Source: Ectocarpus siliculosus
Taxonomy: Eukaryota; Sar; Phaeophyceae; Ectocarpales; Ectocarpaceae
DNA: 64,000 nt
NCBI GenBank assembly: GCA_000310025.1
Contig: FN649738.1
Coordinates: forward strand, 1,642,545-1,706,544
Direction: 5' to 3'
Shown piece by piece: positions 52,901-64,000 of this stretch; position 1 is the first letter of the stretch, and every line of letters starts with the position of its first letter. Position numbers and translations under genes: made by a program. The notes under the pieces were generated by a model that saw only the letters and a program-made list of their open reading frames with translations, did no database searches and was not told where the DNA came from.

Positions 52901-55900
52901 GCCAAGAAACACTTTGACGTCTTCCGGTCGATGTTAATGCAAGACACACCTATTAATACACACATTACAACTGTAGACGCACCTGCGTCCCCAGGTCCAG
53001 CGCGATGGCATTGACTCGGTTGAAATCCTTGGTCAGCTTGGAGTTCATCGCACTGAGGCGTGCAGCGTCCTGCCTAGAAGCCCCCTCGGCCTGCTGCTGC
53101 TGCAGCCGCATCTGAACAGGTTTCCACAGCCCCGTCGGCCGCGGCGAGCAAGGAACAAGCAACAGACGGTGATAAGTGTGGCAGAGCGATGAGGAGGGCG
53201 ATGTTGCCGAGCGGATGTACTTGTCTGTGGGGCTAAAACTCAGGCCATCGACCACTTGAGCACGCGTCCGTTTTGAGCAAAGCAGGGTCCCCATGCTAAA
53301 AGGAAACGTCTCCGTCATTTGGTTTTAAGGATCGGCACGTTTCGCTCATCGCACCTCCCTGCCAGCGGCCTACGGCGGCCATTACAGACCTCCTCAGATG
53401 GAAAAATAAGTGAGTTCTCTCCCTGTTCTTGGCATACTGGTAAACGAGTGATATTAGTGCCACATCCCTCTATTTTCTGTGCCTCTCGCGTCCACGTGGA
53501 GGTCGTCTATTCCCAATATTTTCGTATGCATGCGTGCCTTTCCCGGCAACAATAGGTCGCACCTCCTATTGTCTTGCCAAGGGCTAATCTGACGTCTCTT
53601 CCTCGTCGTACTTCTCAATGCAACCTACAGAAGGGGGGCGGGGGCGGTACAGCGGAAGGCCTATACAGTAGAGCTCAGGCTTTCGTACGAAGGTCAAGGG
53701 TCATTCTACAGCCCTGTCCACAAGCTCGCGTGGAACCAAGAGAGAGACATGTAGGCACGACATTGATACACAAAGGGATAGATGGATCATAGCGAGAGAG
53801 TAGCGGCAACAGCATCCAAACTACACCGCACGACCACTACCTTGCTGCGCAAACACAGGCGGATCTACTTCTTCTGCCGCCCTACCTGGGCCTGGATCTT
53901 TTCTCGAAGTTCGCCGATAACCTGCAGCTGGCACCGGCACTGCCCGCGGAGCTCGCCGGTGTCTCGGGCCGTGCCTAGCTGCTGCACCATGCGGTGCAGT
54001 AATGTGACATTTTGCTGTCCATGTGTGATTAACCAGCGTTGAAGCAACAACAGAGGCGGCAAAAAATTGTAAGACGATGCATTTGTGATCGTGCCCAGAA
54101 AGTTATCTCGAATACATACCTGCATGATCGTATGCATAACCGGCTGGTATGTCTTGTGTGTAACGGTATCAACGCCTCTTGAGAATAGTCTCGTCGTCTC
54201 TATTTGCCTTTTCGGGCCAGCAGCAGGATAGATAAGATGCATACGATACGGCTAGCGAAACGCCTCGTGGACTAGTCTACAGCTGACGTTTCGCGACATC
54301 GGCCAACAATGGCCATGAAAATGTCGTGAACGGGCGTAGCTAGGAAGGGGACCTGGCCCGATTTGTAGACAGCAGAAATGGCTTCGGTGTGGCGACCGGC
54401 GACCGGCGACCGGAGAGCAGCAGCATCAGTCGCAAGATGCGACTAATCCTCTCTCGCCTAAGACTACCGACTCTTCTGCATGCCACGTGCTTGGTAGACC
54501 TTCGTGGTCGGAACGCCTTGGCTCGCCGGATTCTGCCGCGCCGTGGAAAGCGACGCTAACGTTTCGTGCTGAGCCTGATCCCGGGGGGGGCCGAGTGGCA
54601 TGGGAGCCACATCTGTGCTGTATGTATGGAGACATTACAAGCCACGCGGACTTGTCGCATCAATTAATCCTGCCCTTGCCCAAGGTCAGGCATGATTTCG
54701 TCCGCTCAAACAAGCAAGAGACGCGCTATGTAATGCGGAGGAGGTTTTGCTATTGTTGACAGGGTACAAAAGCCACCACGAAGGTTTCTTTCTCCTTGGA
54801 TTGGATTTCTGCCGTTGATCTTTCTGGAAATGTCTACAAAAATAAGGGTAAAACTCTGGTGGGAGTGTTTTCGGTTCCAGCCGGCACCACTGGGCTTTCA
54901 ATGTCAGGGGCCTACATGTATCACGTAACTCCCAGAGTCTGGTCCCGTAAATTTGTCTCAGCAGGTATCATCTACTTGGTGCTTCAGGGGCACTTACCTG
55001 GAGGTATTTACAAGTAGTGAATGTCGGGTGTTCGGTGGTGTTCCGACTACAAATCGGCAGTAGATATTTCGCTGCTGGGACAGAGGAGTGTTTGGAAAAG
55101 TGCACAGTAAACATGCGGCGATCCGAAACCAACAAAAGCTTCTTGCCCACGGCGTCGCCTCGGCGCAGCCACCCTTCTGGCACGGCTATTTTGTGCGATG
55201 ACTCCGCAGATTTCGTACAGCAGTACATCAGTGCAAGTTGAACTCTGCAATCGCTTGTGTCTCCCATTTTTCGAACATTTGCACCCCATCTCTTGCTTGC
55301 TAGAGTATAGAAGTGTGGTCCTTTGCAGGGCCGAGAACCAACGTTACAGCACTGGCACGGGTGTTAGGGGGTTGCTCCAAGTCTAACAACCGGCGAGAGT
55401 AAGAGAGAGAAACCAGAGGGACAACAAACTCGCTCCACGCAACAACGGCATGGGAGAGGGAGAGTGGGCAAAACGTACGTATAGTCTTGATTGCCGGATC
55501 GCGAGGGTATCGGACCTACTTCCGTGACGCATTTATAATAGCAGTGAAACTACGGGAGCCGAACGTGGCACAACACTCACCGAGTAGATCATAAGGTAGT
55601 CCCCGACCTTTCCCCCCCCCGACGAACCGCCCCCTAACCCTCCCCCTACGCCCCCGGCTGCTGGTCTGCTGCTGCTGCTGCTGCTACCCAATCCTCCGTG
55701 ATGCAATGCGGCGGCACCTCCTCCGGCGCCAATCCCGCCTGTTCTCAACGGCCCCGCCGAGCCGAAGCCCCCCTCTCGCGCTCCCTGCCGCGAGGCATCC
55801 GACCACCCCCTCCCTCCTCCCGATGGGCTGCTTCCGTTCCGTCCCGAGTAATAGCCACCGCCGCCGCCGGCCGATGATGATGTCGTTCGAGAGCCCCCTC

Positions 55901-55970
55901 CGTTCTGCTGCTGCTGCTGCTGCTGCCACCTTGATGGCTTCTGTCCCGGGCGCACGTCTTGAAACGACAT
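49979..55970 (-). CDS. Qa-SNARE (syntaxin 7/12-like or plant SYP2-like), 3' end uncertain
   Basis: Target-membrane SNARE for endosomal or vacuolar fusion. Firm exons (minus): 55970-55581, 54014-53886, 53111-52983, 52159-52051, 51516-51398, 50961-50845 and 50540-50508; all in phase, about 342 residues. It starts MSFQDVRPGQ, typical of the Syntaxin 7/SYP2 group. A Ser/Gly-rich insertion of about 100 residues follows. The Habc bundle includes HRMVQQLGTARDTGELRGQ and RLSAMNSKLTKDFNRV. The SNARE motif runs AINTAIIQETEEELQQINKS to ARAQEGLVQVQKANDYQ, with the zero-layer Gln in IVEQQQEAV. The membrane anchor is tentative. One in-phase set is 50200-50168 (QQCRKRYRCAA) plus 50044-49979 (DRDTRKVVVVVCDVVVCVLF, Arg, stop), with a short helix broken by Asp. 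Reading through from 50168 gives another Ala-rich candidate. The 55970 start shares a promoter with the LRMDA-like gene. Confidence 0.85.
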
Positions 55971-56509
55971 CTCAGTGATCGCGGCTCCAGGACGGGGGGA
56001 GAACCAGCACCCTCTGCCTTCGAGACCCCCAGGAAAGCGCTGGTAGTGGAAGCTGGCGATGAGGCACGCAAAGCCGGGGTGTTGGTGGGCCTCCGTGTGT
56101 TGAGGGGGCCGAGTCGCCGAGTCTGGAAAAACGATGTTCCGTCGGTAGCAGATGCGGGGCAATTACGGTGCGCGAGAACCGGAGAACAGAGAACGGAGAA
56201 CGGATCACAGGAGTTTGGAGTTTGGAGTTTTCAGAACGTGCAGTGGTGAACCGACGTGATATCACCCAGAGAGAGCAGTAGTGGCCTTGTTGTGAGAGGG
56301 AACAGCACGACGCACATAGACATCGAGAGAGAGAGAAAGCGCGCTTGGTGCGTCTTCTGTTGATGCGGGGAGTATTGGTGTTGAAGTTCTCTTGAACACA
56401 ACAGCACTGCTGCGGCACGTCTCGGAGAGAGAGGGAATACGGAATACATACAAGCGACCATTGCACGCTTTTCGCGCAGAGGATAGGGGAATAGGGGGCT
56501 TTGCTGACC
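55971..56509. promoter_or_regulatory. bidirectional promoter region, syntaxin / LRMDA-like gene
   Basis: 539 bp between divergent start codons (55970 minus, 56510 plus). Purine-rich GAGAGA runs at about 56320-56335 and 56424-56432 on plus. No TATA box is evident. Confidence 0.5.
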
Positions 56510-59392
56510 ATGGAAAACCCGATGGCACCTGCAGCTGAAGAGGACGAGATGGCGGAGATGCTCAAAAGCGTTAAGAGAGACGGGACTGAACTTTCTCTCG
56601 CCTACCGCCCGTTTGGCAGCGTTCCAGGTTTGTTGTTTCTGATTACCAAGTGATGACGTGACGTCGTCTTTCTGAAGAGGTTAGAGAGAGGGTGTTCCTC
56701 CGACCACAGCCCACAGCACGAGGTCCTAGTGCGCGCGGCCGCCTGCTGCTGATATTGATTTGTTTAAGGTCGAAGGCCATACACTGACTACCTTTTACTG
56801 CTGTGGGATGTCACGTTACGCTGAAATACGTCGCGATCCAACAACACGATACAGCAGTGCACGTTGTTGATTTGATGTACAAATCGCTCTCGTATTCTCT
56901 TGTACCATGGTTACGTGTGTGCAGGACATCATCTCTTCCTCCCGTTCAGCACGCAGCTTGACGTCTTGCTTAACGGTACACTACTACTCTAGGCACATTC
57001 CCGTGAAGACAAGGCGGGGAAATCATACTACTTAAATTGGCCCAGCCCGTCGAAGAAGATGCACTTTTACACTTAAATTCCCTGTGTTCTTTGGCCCGGG
57101 CTCCATGTTGTACGAGACGCCCCTGGTTTAGCACAAAAAAAGAGAGGGTGTGGTACGTATGCGTGTTGTAGCTGCGAGGCAATACCGCCGTGCTTGTTCA
57201 GTGGCTATTGTCTCAAGAGGCGTAATGCATCATACCCCGTTTGCCGCAGTCTCGAGGCCATTGACCACACGTCTCTGCTTGCACAGAAGCACCGTCTCTT
57301 CTGCTGGAAGATTAATGCCTGCCTCTACCAGCGTTGAAGGTTCTGTCGATAAACTTGTCCTATGATACAGATAAACTTGAACAATACAGCAGTATTGCCC
57401 AAACTGTTTCTCGCCGTATCAGGGCCAGCGCCCGTTGCCCTCAACCGTCGTCTCCTACGCATACAATACCCTCTCTCCGTGTTATGTAGCCGTTGTGCTG
57501 GGGTTGAAAGTTAACAAGGATCACGAACAGAGCCAAATCTTCGATTCCATTGCATCGCGTAGCGATTGCGTCCAAAACAAGCGAGAACCGACAAGAGCAG
57601 CAGTTTTTTACCGCGCACTCGCCGCTGCTCTAGGCACTATTTTAGCCATCCCGTCCTATTTGTGTGGTGTGTTTAGCTGCGCTCAGCCTCATGCCTGCGC
57701 CGGAGTTGGCACGCTCATGTGCATGCCGTGATTTTCGCGTGTGAGTGCCTGACTGAAACGTGTTCTGCGTCGAGCTCCCTGCCCAAATCATGTTAAAATG
57801 AATACTCTTCTTCTATTGATTCATGCTCACGTTCTCGGTGCACCCGTCCAACAGAATCGCTGGCTCTTGCGGAAGGGCGATACGTGACCTCCCTCAATCT
57901 CACAGAGTGCGACCTCAAGTGAGTTACCGTTTCATTGCAAGTCCGCTGTGCGGATAGGGTGGGTCTCACAACCGTAGTAGGTGCGTCTGACAGGTTGTTC
58001 CATCTGCCCACGTCCCGGTGTGTGCAATAACCGTGGAAGAATCCCCAAGCGAGGCTGGCTGGTGTTCAGTGACGGTTTCACCCCCTCTACCACCGAAAAG
58101 TGTAGCGACGAAGCTTGGTTATTCCAAGCCGGCTCGTCTTGACTTGTCCGTGCCCTGATGCGTTTGGTTCTTTTATCTCCATCGTTTATCTACGCCGCTC
58201 GATCTTCTCCTCCTTGGTCGCCGCAGATCTTTCTCCAACCTGGTCTGCTTCCCTTCCCTACAAACCCTGGTGTTGGATAAGAACGACCTTGAGGACATCA
58301 AGGCCTGCCCAACCATCCCGACGCTAACCACATTGTGGTTCAACAACAACAGGGTGAGCGAACGGCCAGCGAGTGTTGCTGAAGCGATCGGACCCCAAAA
58401 AGTCCGATTTTATGCGGCAAGTCACTTTTACCTTTTTCCTCGAATAGAGTGTGTGCATCATACGGGATTCAAGCCATTCATTAGTGTTCTTCTTTCTCGC
58501 CCCCGTACCCGTTGAACCAGACAGTGCGTCTCCTAGCCCATCCCCCACCAGATGAAGATCTGAAGATGTCGTTTATCTCAACGTGTACTTGGTTGACCAA
58601 GCCCAGTTTCCTTCCACATACCCCTCCGAACCGAGCCAACTGGACCCCTCCCCCCCCCCCCCCCCTCCTCCTCAGGTGGCTGACCTCCCCGCTTTTCTTG
58701 ACCAAGTACTGGAGAGGTTCCCGCTTATCTCGGACCTGAGCATGATGCGTAACCCCGCATGTCCCGGGCTCATGGACATCAAAAGGCCGGATATGGAGGC
58801 GTGCAGGATGTACAGGACGTACGTGGTGTTCCGAGCGCCGCAGCTCGTCACCGTGGACGGCGTTGACGTCACGGAAGGGGTGAGCAATCGTCCGAAGACT
58901 CAAGCCTCCCGCTCAGGACACCAACCAGTACAGTATACTGCTCTCCTAAGGCTACAGGAGTCAATTATACGTCGGAAGGAGAAGCAGTGCGTGGCTAGTA
59001 TCTGGGTCCGTTTGGCGCCGAAAAAGTAGGGGGAACGGGGACGTGTGCTGCACGCCTTGCTGTCCTAGATGCAGTGGTACGGAGGGTTGCAAGCAGTCTG
59101 TTTATTGGGTACTCCTCCACACTTGTCAGTCGCTGAGTTGCTCGAGTTGTTTGGCAATCAAGTCGGTCGAAATAGCTGGCAGGCATGGTGTACACGCCTG
59201 TGAAACCGTGTGTACTGTACGCTCCTTCCTCTGTTTGTTGGAGATGTCTAACCCCCCGCCCCCATCTTCGGGAAGATTTGGCAAACGAGCCACAACCTTG
59301 GATGATGCAGCTGCCCGCCGATGCACATATCCCCACCGCACCTCCAGCCTTTTTGTACCCTTTCGTTTCACCTCTCTCTGTCTGTCTGTCTG

Positions 59393-59440
<48 letters not shown>

Positions 59441-60080
59441 TCTCTCTCTCTCTCGCGCGCACACACACTCTGTGTCGCTTTTTGGACGCCCTTATCGCGC
59501 TCGCACACAGGAGCGCAGGGATGCCGCTTTGAGGGGACAGTTCACCGTCAAGCGGCGGCCGCAGGAGGCGGCGGCGGGAGGTGCTCACCCGATGCTGGCA
59601 GAGCCCGGTGGCAAGAGCAGCGGCGGGATATTCGACCGAAAGCCCAAGGCGGTGTTGGACCCGCTGGCCGTTCGCCCGCTCGTGAACGTCGCCTCGTTGC
59701 CGAGCCGGAAGCCTGTCGGGGTGTACGGCAGGGAACGCCGGTCAGTATTTTACGCTCTCTCTTCACGGGGGCGGTAGGGTTAAGGGAATACTGATCTTTG
59801 GTTGCGATGCGGTATCAGCGGCAAGCGCTACGTCTCCCTTCGCATCATTGATTGAGAAGGCTAGCACCTTTTGGCGGCCATCCTTTGCGTTCACGTTTTT
59901 TTTGTTTCTTTCAACCTTTTTCGTGTGCCAGTACAGGCTTATCCGGACGTTCTGCTGACGCGACCCGCCCCCCCCCCGGGGGTTTCTCTTCCCTCCTTCT
60001 GCCGTGCCACACGCTCGCGCCACAGATACGACGGCGCGCACAGCGAGGGCAACCGCTTCATCGTGGACGACCACTTGTGA
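56510..60080 (+). CDS. LRMDA (C10orf11)-like leucine-rich-repeat protein
   Basis: Small LRR protein resembling the LRMDA/C10orf11 family; the human member is linked to melanosome biology as a Rab32/38 effector, and its role in algae is unknown. Exons: 56510-56627, 57855-57918, 58227-58353, 58676-58879, 59511-59740 and 60026-60080; all phases agree, 265 residues. An acidic N terminus leads to LRR strands (VTSLNLTECDL, LQTLVLDKNDLEDI, LTTLWFNNNR and LISDLSMMRNPACPGL). An LRRCT-like cap then carries MYRTYVVFRAPQLVTVDGVD and TEGERRDAALRGQF, which match the family's YRYYVLYKLPNLKFLDS and REEAQRRGVF blocks as I remember them. The C terminus GAHSEGNRFIVDDHL is a characteristic tail. The fifth exon adds a basic, Pro-rich segment. 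Intron 4 contains a long CT repeat. Confidence 0.85.
58658..58675. repeat. C-rich tract at splice acceptor
   Basis: A homopolymeric C tract just before the acceptor at 58675 (CTCCTCCTCAG), serving as polypyrimidine tract for exon 4 of the LRMDA-like gene. Confidence 0.6.
59378..59456. repeat. CT dinucleotide microsatellite in LRMDA-like intron 4
   Basis: CTGT units followed by about 30 CT units and CGCGCACACACA. It is intronic, about 55 bases upstream of the exon 5 acceptor at 59510. Confidence 0.9.
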
Positions 60081-61581
60081 TGCATGGCCATGTTTTTGGC
60101 GTAGCTGGCTCTATTGTTGTCCTGGGAAAGTCGCAGTTGGAATGGCGCTGAGCCATGGCAGACTGGGCGAGGTGTTACAAAGAATGGTTTGTACAGGAAA
60201 GACAAGTGTTCCTCTTGAGCTGTCTGGGGAGGTCAGTTTTTCATCCGGCCGGGCGAGATGCAGCCATGTACTTCGCAGTCGGTGCTGGTGATTTCAATGT
60301 TGTGGTGATGCGTGGGACCACAGGGGCGGCGGTGAATTTCGAGTTCCTGTGACGGGGCCTCTCTGCGGGTATTATGGCGCTCTGTGGCAATTTGTTTCCC
60401 CCCTCCCTGGCTTGTTGTGTTTTACAGTTCTTCGTTCCACACCTGTTGCGGACAGTGCCGGAATACCGTTCTTGTGTTTGCTTCCATAGGCAAATGAATG
60501 ACGTAGAAAGGAAGAGCGCAGCGAAGGTTCGGGAGCCGCGTACAACGTTGCATGTAAAATCAAATAATGTATGCATACGATTGCAGGTTCTTATGTATGC
60601 TCCCTACTGTTGTCGCCCGGGATTCTGTTTTGTTCTCGACTCGACGGCGGGTTGGTAGGGTGTCCTAGGTTTGTGTGTCTAACCGCTACATATGTAAAGC
60701 GAGAGGAGCTTCCTCTGCTGAACAACTCGGAGACATCACCCGCGATGCCTCAGAAAAGTGTTTCCTTTGGTTCCCTGCGGTTGGAATACTGTAGCTCTCG
60801 CTTGCCCGCCGAATCGCTGTACTTCGCATGGCGGAGGGGCGGCAGTTGATGTTTGTCGCTTGCCTTCATCTGGAGATTACCGGAGGGTTGGATATCACCT
60901 CGGACTCCCAGGGAATGAGGATTTTCGCAATGTCGCGTTCTCTGAACAAAACTTGAGGTTAGCAGCACTCTATTTTTGTCAACTCAATCGTGCCGTGGGG
61001 GTGGCGGCGGCGGTTCTAATCGAATCGTATTGAGGGCACGCCGTCTGGCTGGTCTGGTGTGGGTGGTCACGTGTTCAAGGCTTTAGTACAATCATCAATC
61101 ATCACGCATTGCTGAGGTTGCCCTCACGAGTGCCGCATATTTTGCGCCACGTGGCCCCCGGGTAGACTATAGTCCTTTCCACAAGGCGCCACGAACTCCA
61201 TCTTGTGGACATCAAATCTGACGCTCAGGCCGCGTGTGCCCGTGTGGACCGGCACGGATTTCTAGGGCGGAAATCGTCACAATTTTCTCCTGTTCTGACG
61301 CCCTTCTAAGGGGTTTCGGTTTCTGCGACAAACAAAAAATACTGCAAGGTCGGAGAACTTTTAGTTCCTTCCACGCTAGACAAGGGCGGTCCATACCCGC
61401 GACAAAACGTGGACCACGCCTGTCTTCCGTGGGGGTGCTATTGAACCCGGAAAACAGTAACAGCCATCTGCATCAACGTTTTGGATCGAGAACGAGTGTA
61501 TCTGATTCGCGATGCGGGGTTCGGTGATACCTGTGAGCTGATATTTTATAAAAGCAGGACAGGGCGAGAAAGTACCGTCGC
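60081..61581. other. no gene recognised; convergent 3' flanks
   Basis: About 1.5 kb between the stop of the LRMDA-like gene (plus) and that of the WD40 gene (minus). Short open frames only; probably 3' UTRs plus spacer. Confidence 0.4.
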
Positions 61582-63737
61582 TCATCGTGCGCTTAAGCTC
61601 TGTCTTACTACCAGCTGGCCCCGCACCGCCCTCGGCGATGCTGACCCACGACGACTAGCGCCAAATCCCCCCACTATCCTACCCCTCGTCACACCCTTCC
61701 CGGAGGTGTCCGGTCGCACAGGTACCCGTCGAGGCGTTCGTCTCAGGCCCCTACCGCTAGCATGGCCGCCGTCACCACCAGCCAACAACCCGGCGGAGAC
61801 AAACTGCAACGGGCCCGCTTTGGTTGCTGTGGAGCTGATGCTGCTCTCGCAGTAGCGATCGAGCTCTTCCTCGGCGTACTTTCGGTGCGCCCGGGCGGGC
61901 CTCCTGCTGACGTCCACGAGGATTTCGTGTCCCCCCGCACCCCCGTCGTCACTGCCCCCTTCCACCGAATCGGAACCGCCGCGGTCATCATCTCTTACAG
62001 CGTTGTGGCGTTTCTCCAGTCGAAGTGGTGGGATCTTGTCGCTGTTGCTCGGTGCGCTGCCGAAGGCCTTTGTTGCCGTGTCGATGGTATTGATGCGCCC
62101 CTTGCGGGATCGACAGGAGGGTAGTAGCGGCTGCTCGTTAGAGTCACCTCCTTCGTTATTTGCTGTGCCAGCGACCGGGCGGGTCGTGCTGGGTATTGAC
62201 GTTGCCCCCATGACAACACGCTCCGCCGCTCTTATCTTGTGGTCCTCCTGCGCCCGCCTGGGGACACGACGAAAGCAACGACGCGGGGACACCGTCCGTT
62301 GGATACTTGTTGAGAGCAGGAGTCATCGCAAGCAACAACTAACGTGGGAGGTTTTGGATTTGTTACCATCTAACTACATAATCTGGGGAGGGAAACACGG
62401 CAGGAGACGCATCGAGTCATTGTCGTTCGAAAGGCGTATGTACGACTGGTTCACAGGGCTGCCGTGTTACCCCTATAGTAGACTTCGCTCCGACGGGGCG
62501 GGGATGGCCTACAAGGGGAGGAACAACCTTACGAGCCCAACTCTAAGGCAGGGGGGTGTTTTCTCGTTCGAAACCTCGACCCACACCCCAGGGAACCCCA
62601 TGGTTTTCACGGCACTCGAGGCCATGTGCTGTGTGGGGGAGGTAACTTACTCGGAGCGGGGGGCTACCCCCGGGTGAGACAGCAGGGCTGCCGTCTTGAT
62701 ACATAATGCTTTGATTGGCATTGCATGTCTTAAGGGGGCCGGTCATGAAGAGGTGGGAGGTGGGGTACTCGTTGCGAAGAGGGTCGGCTGCGGCGGTGGC
62801 TGCGGCGGCGGCTGCGGCGGCTGCGGCGGGAGGGCGACTTGCAGACATGGGATCACGTGACCTACTTGTGCACAATAGAGATGGAGAAAATAGCACCGAA
62901 TCGAAAGGCAGTCGTACATCCAGGCCCGTCCCACTACCAAGCGCGCGAACGAAGAGACTTACTGTAAGACTAAAGTTGGCCAATCCGAATACCTACCTGT
63001 TGACCCGAAAAATCCACGGGGTGTCCGGGTCGTTCTTCTGGCGTAGCACGCCCTGGAGGTCCCCCAGCGGAGACCATAACTGCCAGAGACAGATGTGGGG
63101 GGGAAAGGCCGCGAGACCGGGGTGACCATGCAGTATTTTCGTGAGCAACAATAGAGTGTAGTGCGATTCTCGTTGGTAAGCTATGTAGCGTAGTGTTAGC
63201 ACCCCAAAACTGTGGTCGACAAACAGCGATGTTGAGATGAACGGCAAAAGGTGAAGAAGGCACAATCGATGTTGTTGCCGCGAGGGACAGTTTCTGACAC
63301 AATGGATGTTGTGAGCTGTAGCGCGAGAGTTGAACCCATAGCGACTATGATGTTATGGCTCATGGATATAGCGAAAGTTTTTGGGTGAAGAAAGGGGACG
63401 CCAGGTACATGTATGCGCTCTGAAGAAGAGCAAACGAAGCGCGGCTGTTGGTGGCCTCGTTCTTGCCAAGGGGAAGTATTTCCTGTCCAACCGGTGTTGA
63501 ATTGCGTCGGTATTCTGTTATCGATCGATCGCAAAAACTAGTAGATAAATATTTATCTCCCATCAATATAACAGGTGGCGAATTTGAAAGCGTTCCGGAA
63601 CCAGCCCACTAATTCAAAAACCAAACTCCATACATACCTTGACAAGACGATCCATTGCGGACGTGATCACCGTCGGCGGGTCGCTGACCATGCTCATGGA
63701 AATTATAGGTTCAGAGTGAGCTTCCCAAGATCCAATC
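61582..63737 (-). CDS. WD40-repeat protein, C-terminal part (CFAP337/WDR49-like?)
   Basis: Exons (minus): 63737-63638, 63079-62997, 62861-62651 and 62247-61582 (stop TGA). Phases agree across all joins. The first two exons join to a WD40 repeat, SWEAHSEPIISMSM, TVITSAMDRLVK-LWSPLGD, with the Asp and Leu-Trp of the repeat intact. LQGVLRQKNDPDTPWIFRVN follows, a block reminiscent of the WDR49/CFAP337 group of cilium-associated WD40 proteins (GxLRQ...W-F). That assignment is tentative. The third exon carries a run of about ten Ala encoded by GCC/GCA codons, then RNEYPTSHLFMTG. The last exon is Ser/Gly/Asp-rich with one helical patch, RAHRKYAEEELDRYCESSI. The gene enters from beyond position 64000; the exon at 63737 begins in phase 2, so upstream exons exist. 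Confidence 0.7.
62776..62830. repeat. GCGGCGGCT-type tract encoding poly-Ala in the WD40 gene
   Basis: A GC-rich triplet repeat lying inside exon 62861-62651; on the coding strand it gives about ten consecutive Ala, one Thr and three more Ala. Confidence 0.75.
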
Positions 63738-64000
63738 CTACGAAGAGATGTAGCATACAGGGGGTGGGAAACCGGGGTGTGCTTGACACTATGTAGGTAG
63801 AGGGCAAGGGCACCGTACTGCTTGGAGTAGCAACTTATTAGCCCTCCTTCAACCGTGTGAACCACTTCAACCAACCGCGGTTCAACAAAACCTTTCGACC
63901 ATGATGCTTGCATTCCTAAGCATCACCTCCCAAGCACGTGTCCCAACCAGTTTTGTGCAAACGTTGGTCCCAAGCTGTGAAGCTGTGAACGGTTGCGAGA
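63738..64000 (-). other. intron of the WD40 gene running off the window edge
   Basis: No exon is identifiable here. The acceptor of the exon at 63737 (CTTCGTAG) and its phase imply a donor further right, outside the window. Confidence 0.5.

Noticed and set aside
61762-62677. Plus-strand frames opposite the WD40 gene
   Set aside because: The minus-strand exons splice in phase and continue a WD40 protein, so these are antisense shadows.
1-64000. Prokaryote-style defence or biosynthetic cluster, CRISPR array, phage or viral genes
   Set aside because: All recognisable genes are intron-containing eukaryotic nuclear genes; no operon structure, direct-repeat/spacer array or viral hallmark gene was seen.

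Overview
This window is nuclear DNA from a eukaryote, most likely a brown alga or close photosynthetic stramenopile. Three observations support that. One single-exon gene carries a signal peptide followed by a Phe-type (ASAFAP-like) plastid transit motif, as heterokont plastid proteins do. Genes are split by many introns of roughly 0.1-3.4 kb with clean GT-AG (occasionally GC-AG) borders. CAG/CTG runs, poly-Ala/Gln/Gly tracts and CT-rich introns are abundant. I saw no bacterial operon, phage, CRISPR array or rRNA gene, and no convincing functional tRNA. Species assignment is inference.

I rebuilt gene models by joining exons whose splice phases agree and whose joined product matches a known family. 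From left to right: a heat-shock transcription factor (minus, 7966-1075); a calcyphosin-like EF-hand protein (minus, 16539-10110, 5' end not found); a repeat-rich, gene-poor stretch (about 16.6-29.8 kb); a LAMTOR3/MP1-like Ragulator subunit (plus, exons 29907-29981 and 33398-33601, both ends incomplete); a plastid-targeted two-helix membrane protein (minus, 39031-38378); mitochondrial ribosomal protein bL12m (minus, 45387-40900, spanning an assembly gap); a Methyltransf_16 (METTL21-like) methyltransferase (plus, 45773-48830); a Qa-SNARE/syntaxin (minus, 55970 to about 50508, tail uncertain); an LRMDA-like leucine-rich-repeat protein (plus, 56510-60080); and the 3' part of a WD40 protein (minus, 63737-61582, continuing off the right edge).

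The genes do not form one pathway; they are housekeeping and regulatory genes in ordinary eukaryotic order. Two pairs are divergent with short shared promoters (bL12m/methyltransferase, 385 bp; syntaxin/LRMDA-like, 539 bp). The most interesting material is in the repeats. A 1.56-kb TA-flanked element with Tc1/mariner-like CAGT termini sits inside a copy of another dispersed hairpin-forming repeat, and its empty site can be read from the flanks. There are two opposite copies of a tRNA-derived SINE, one of them in an intron of the heat-shock-factor gene. A tail-to-tail pair of gene-fragment copies differs mostly at synonymous sites. A candidate long-TIR element, several long palindromes and two tandem duplications are also present. 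I found no undescribed multi-gene system.
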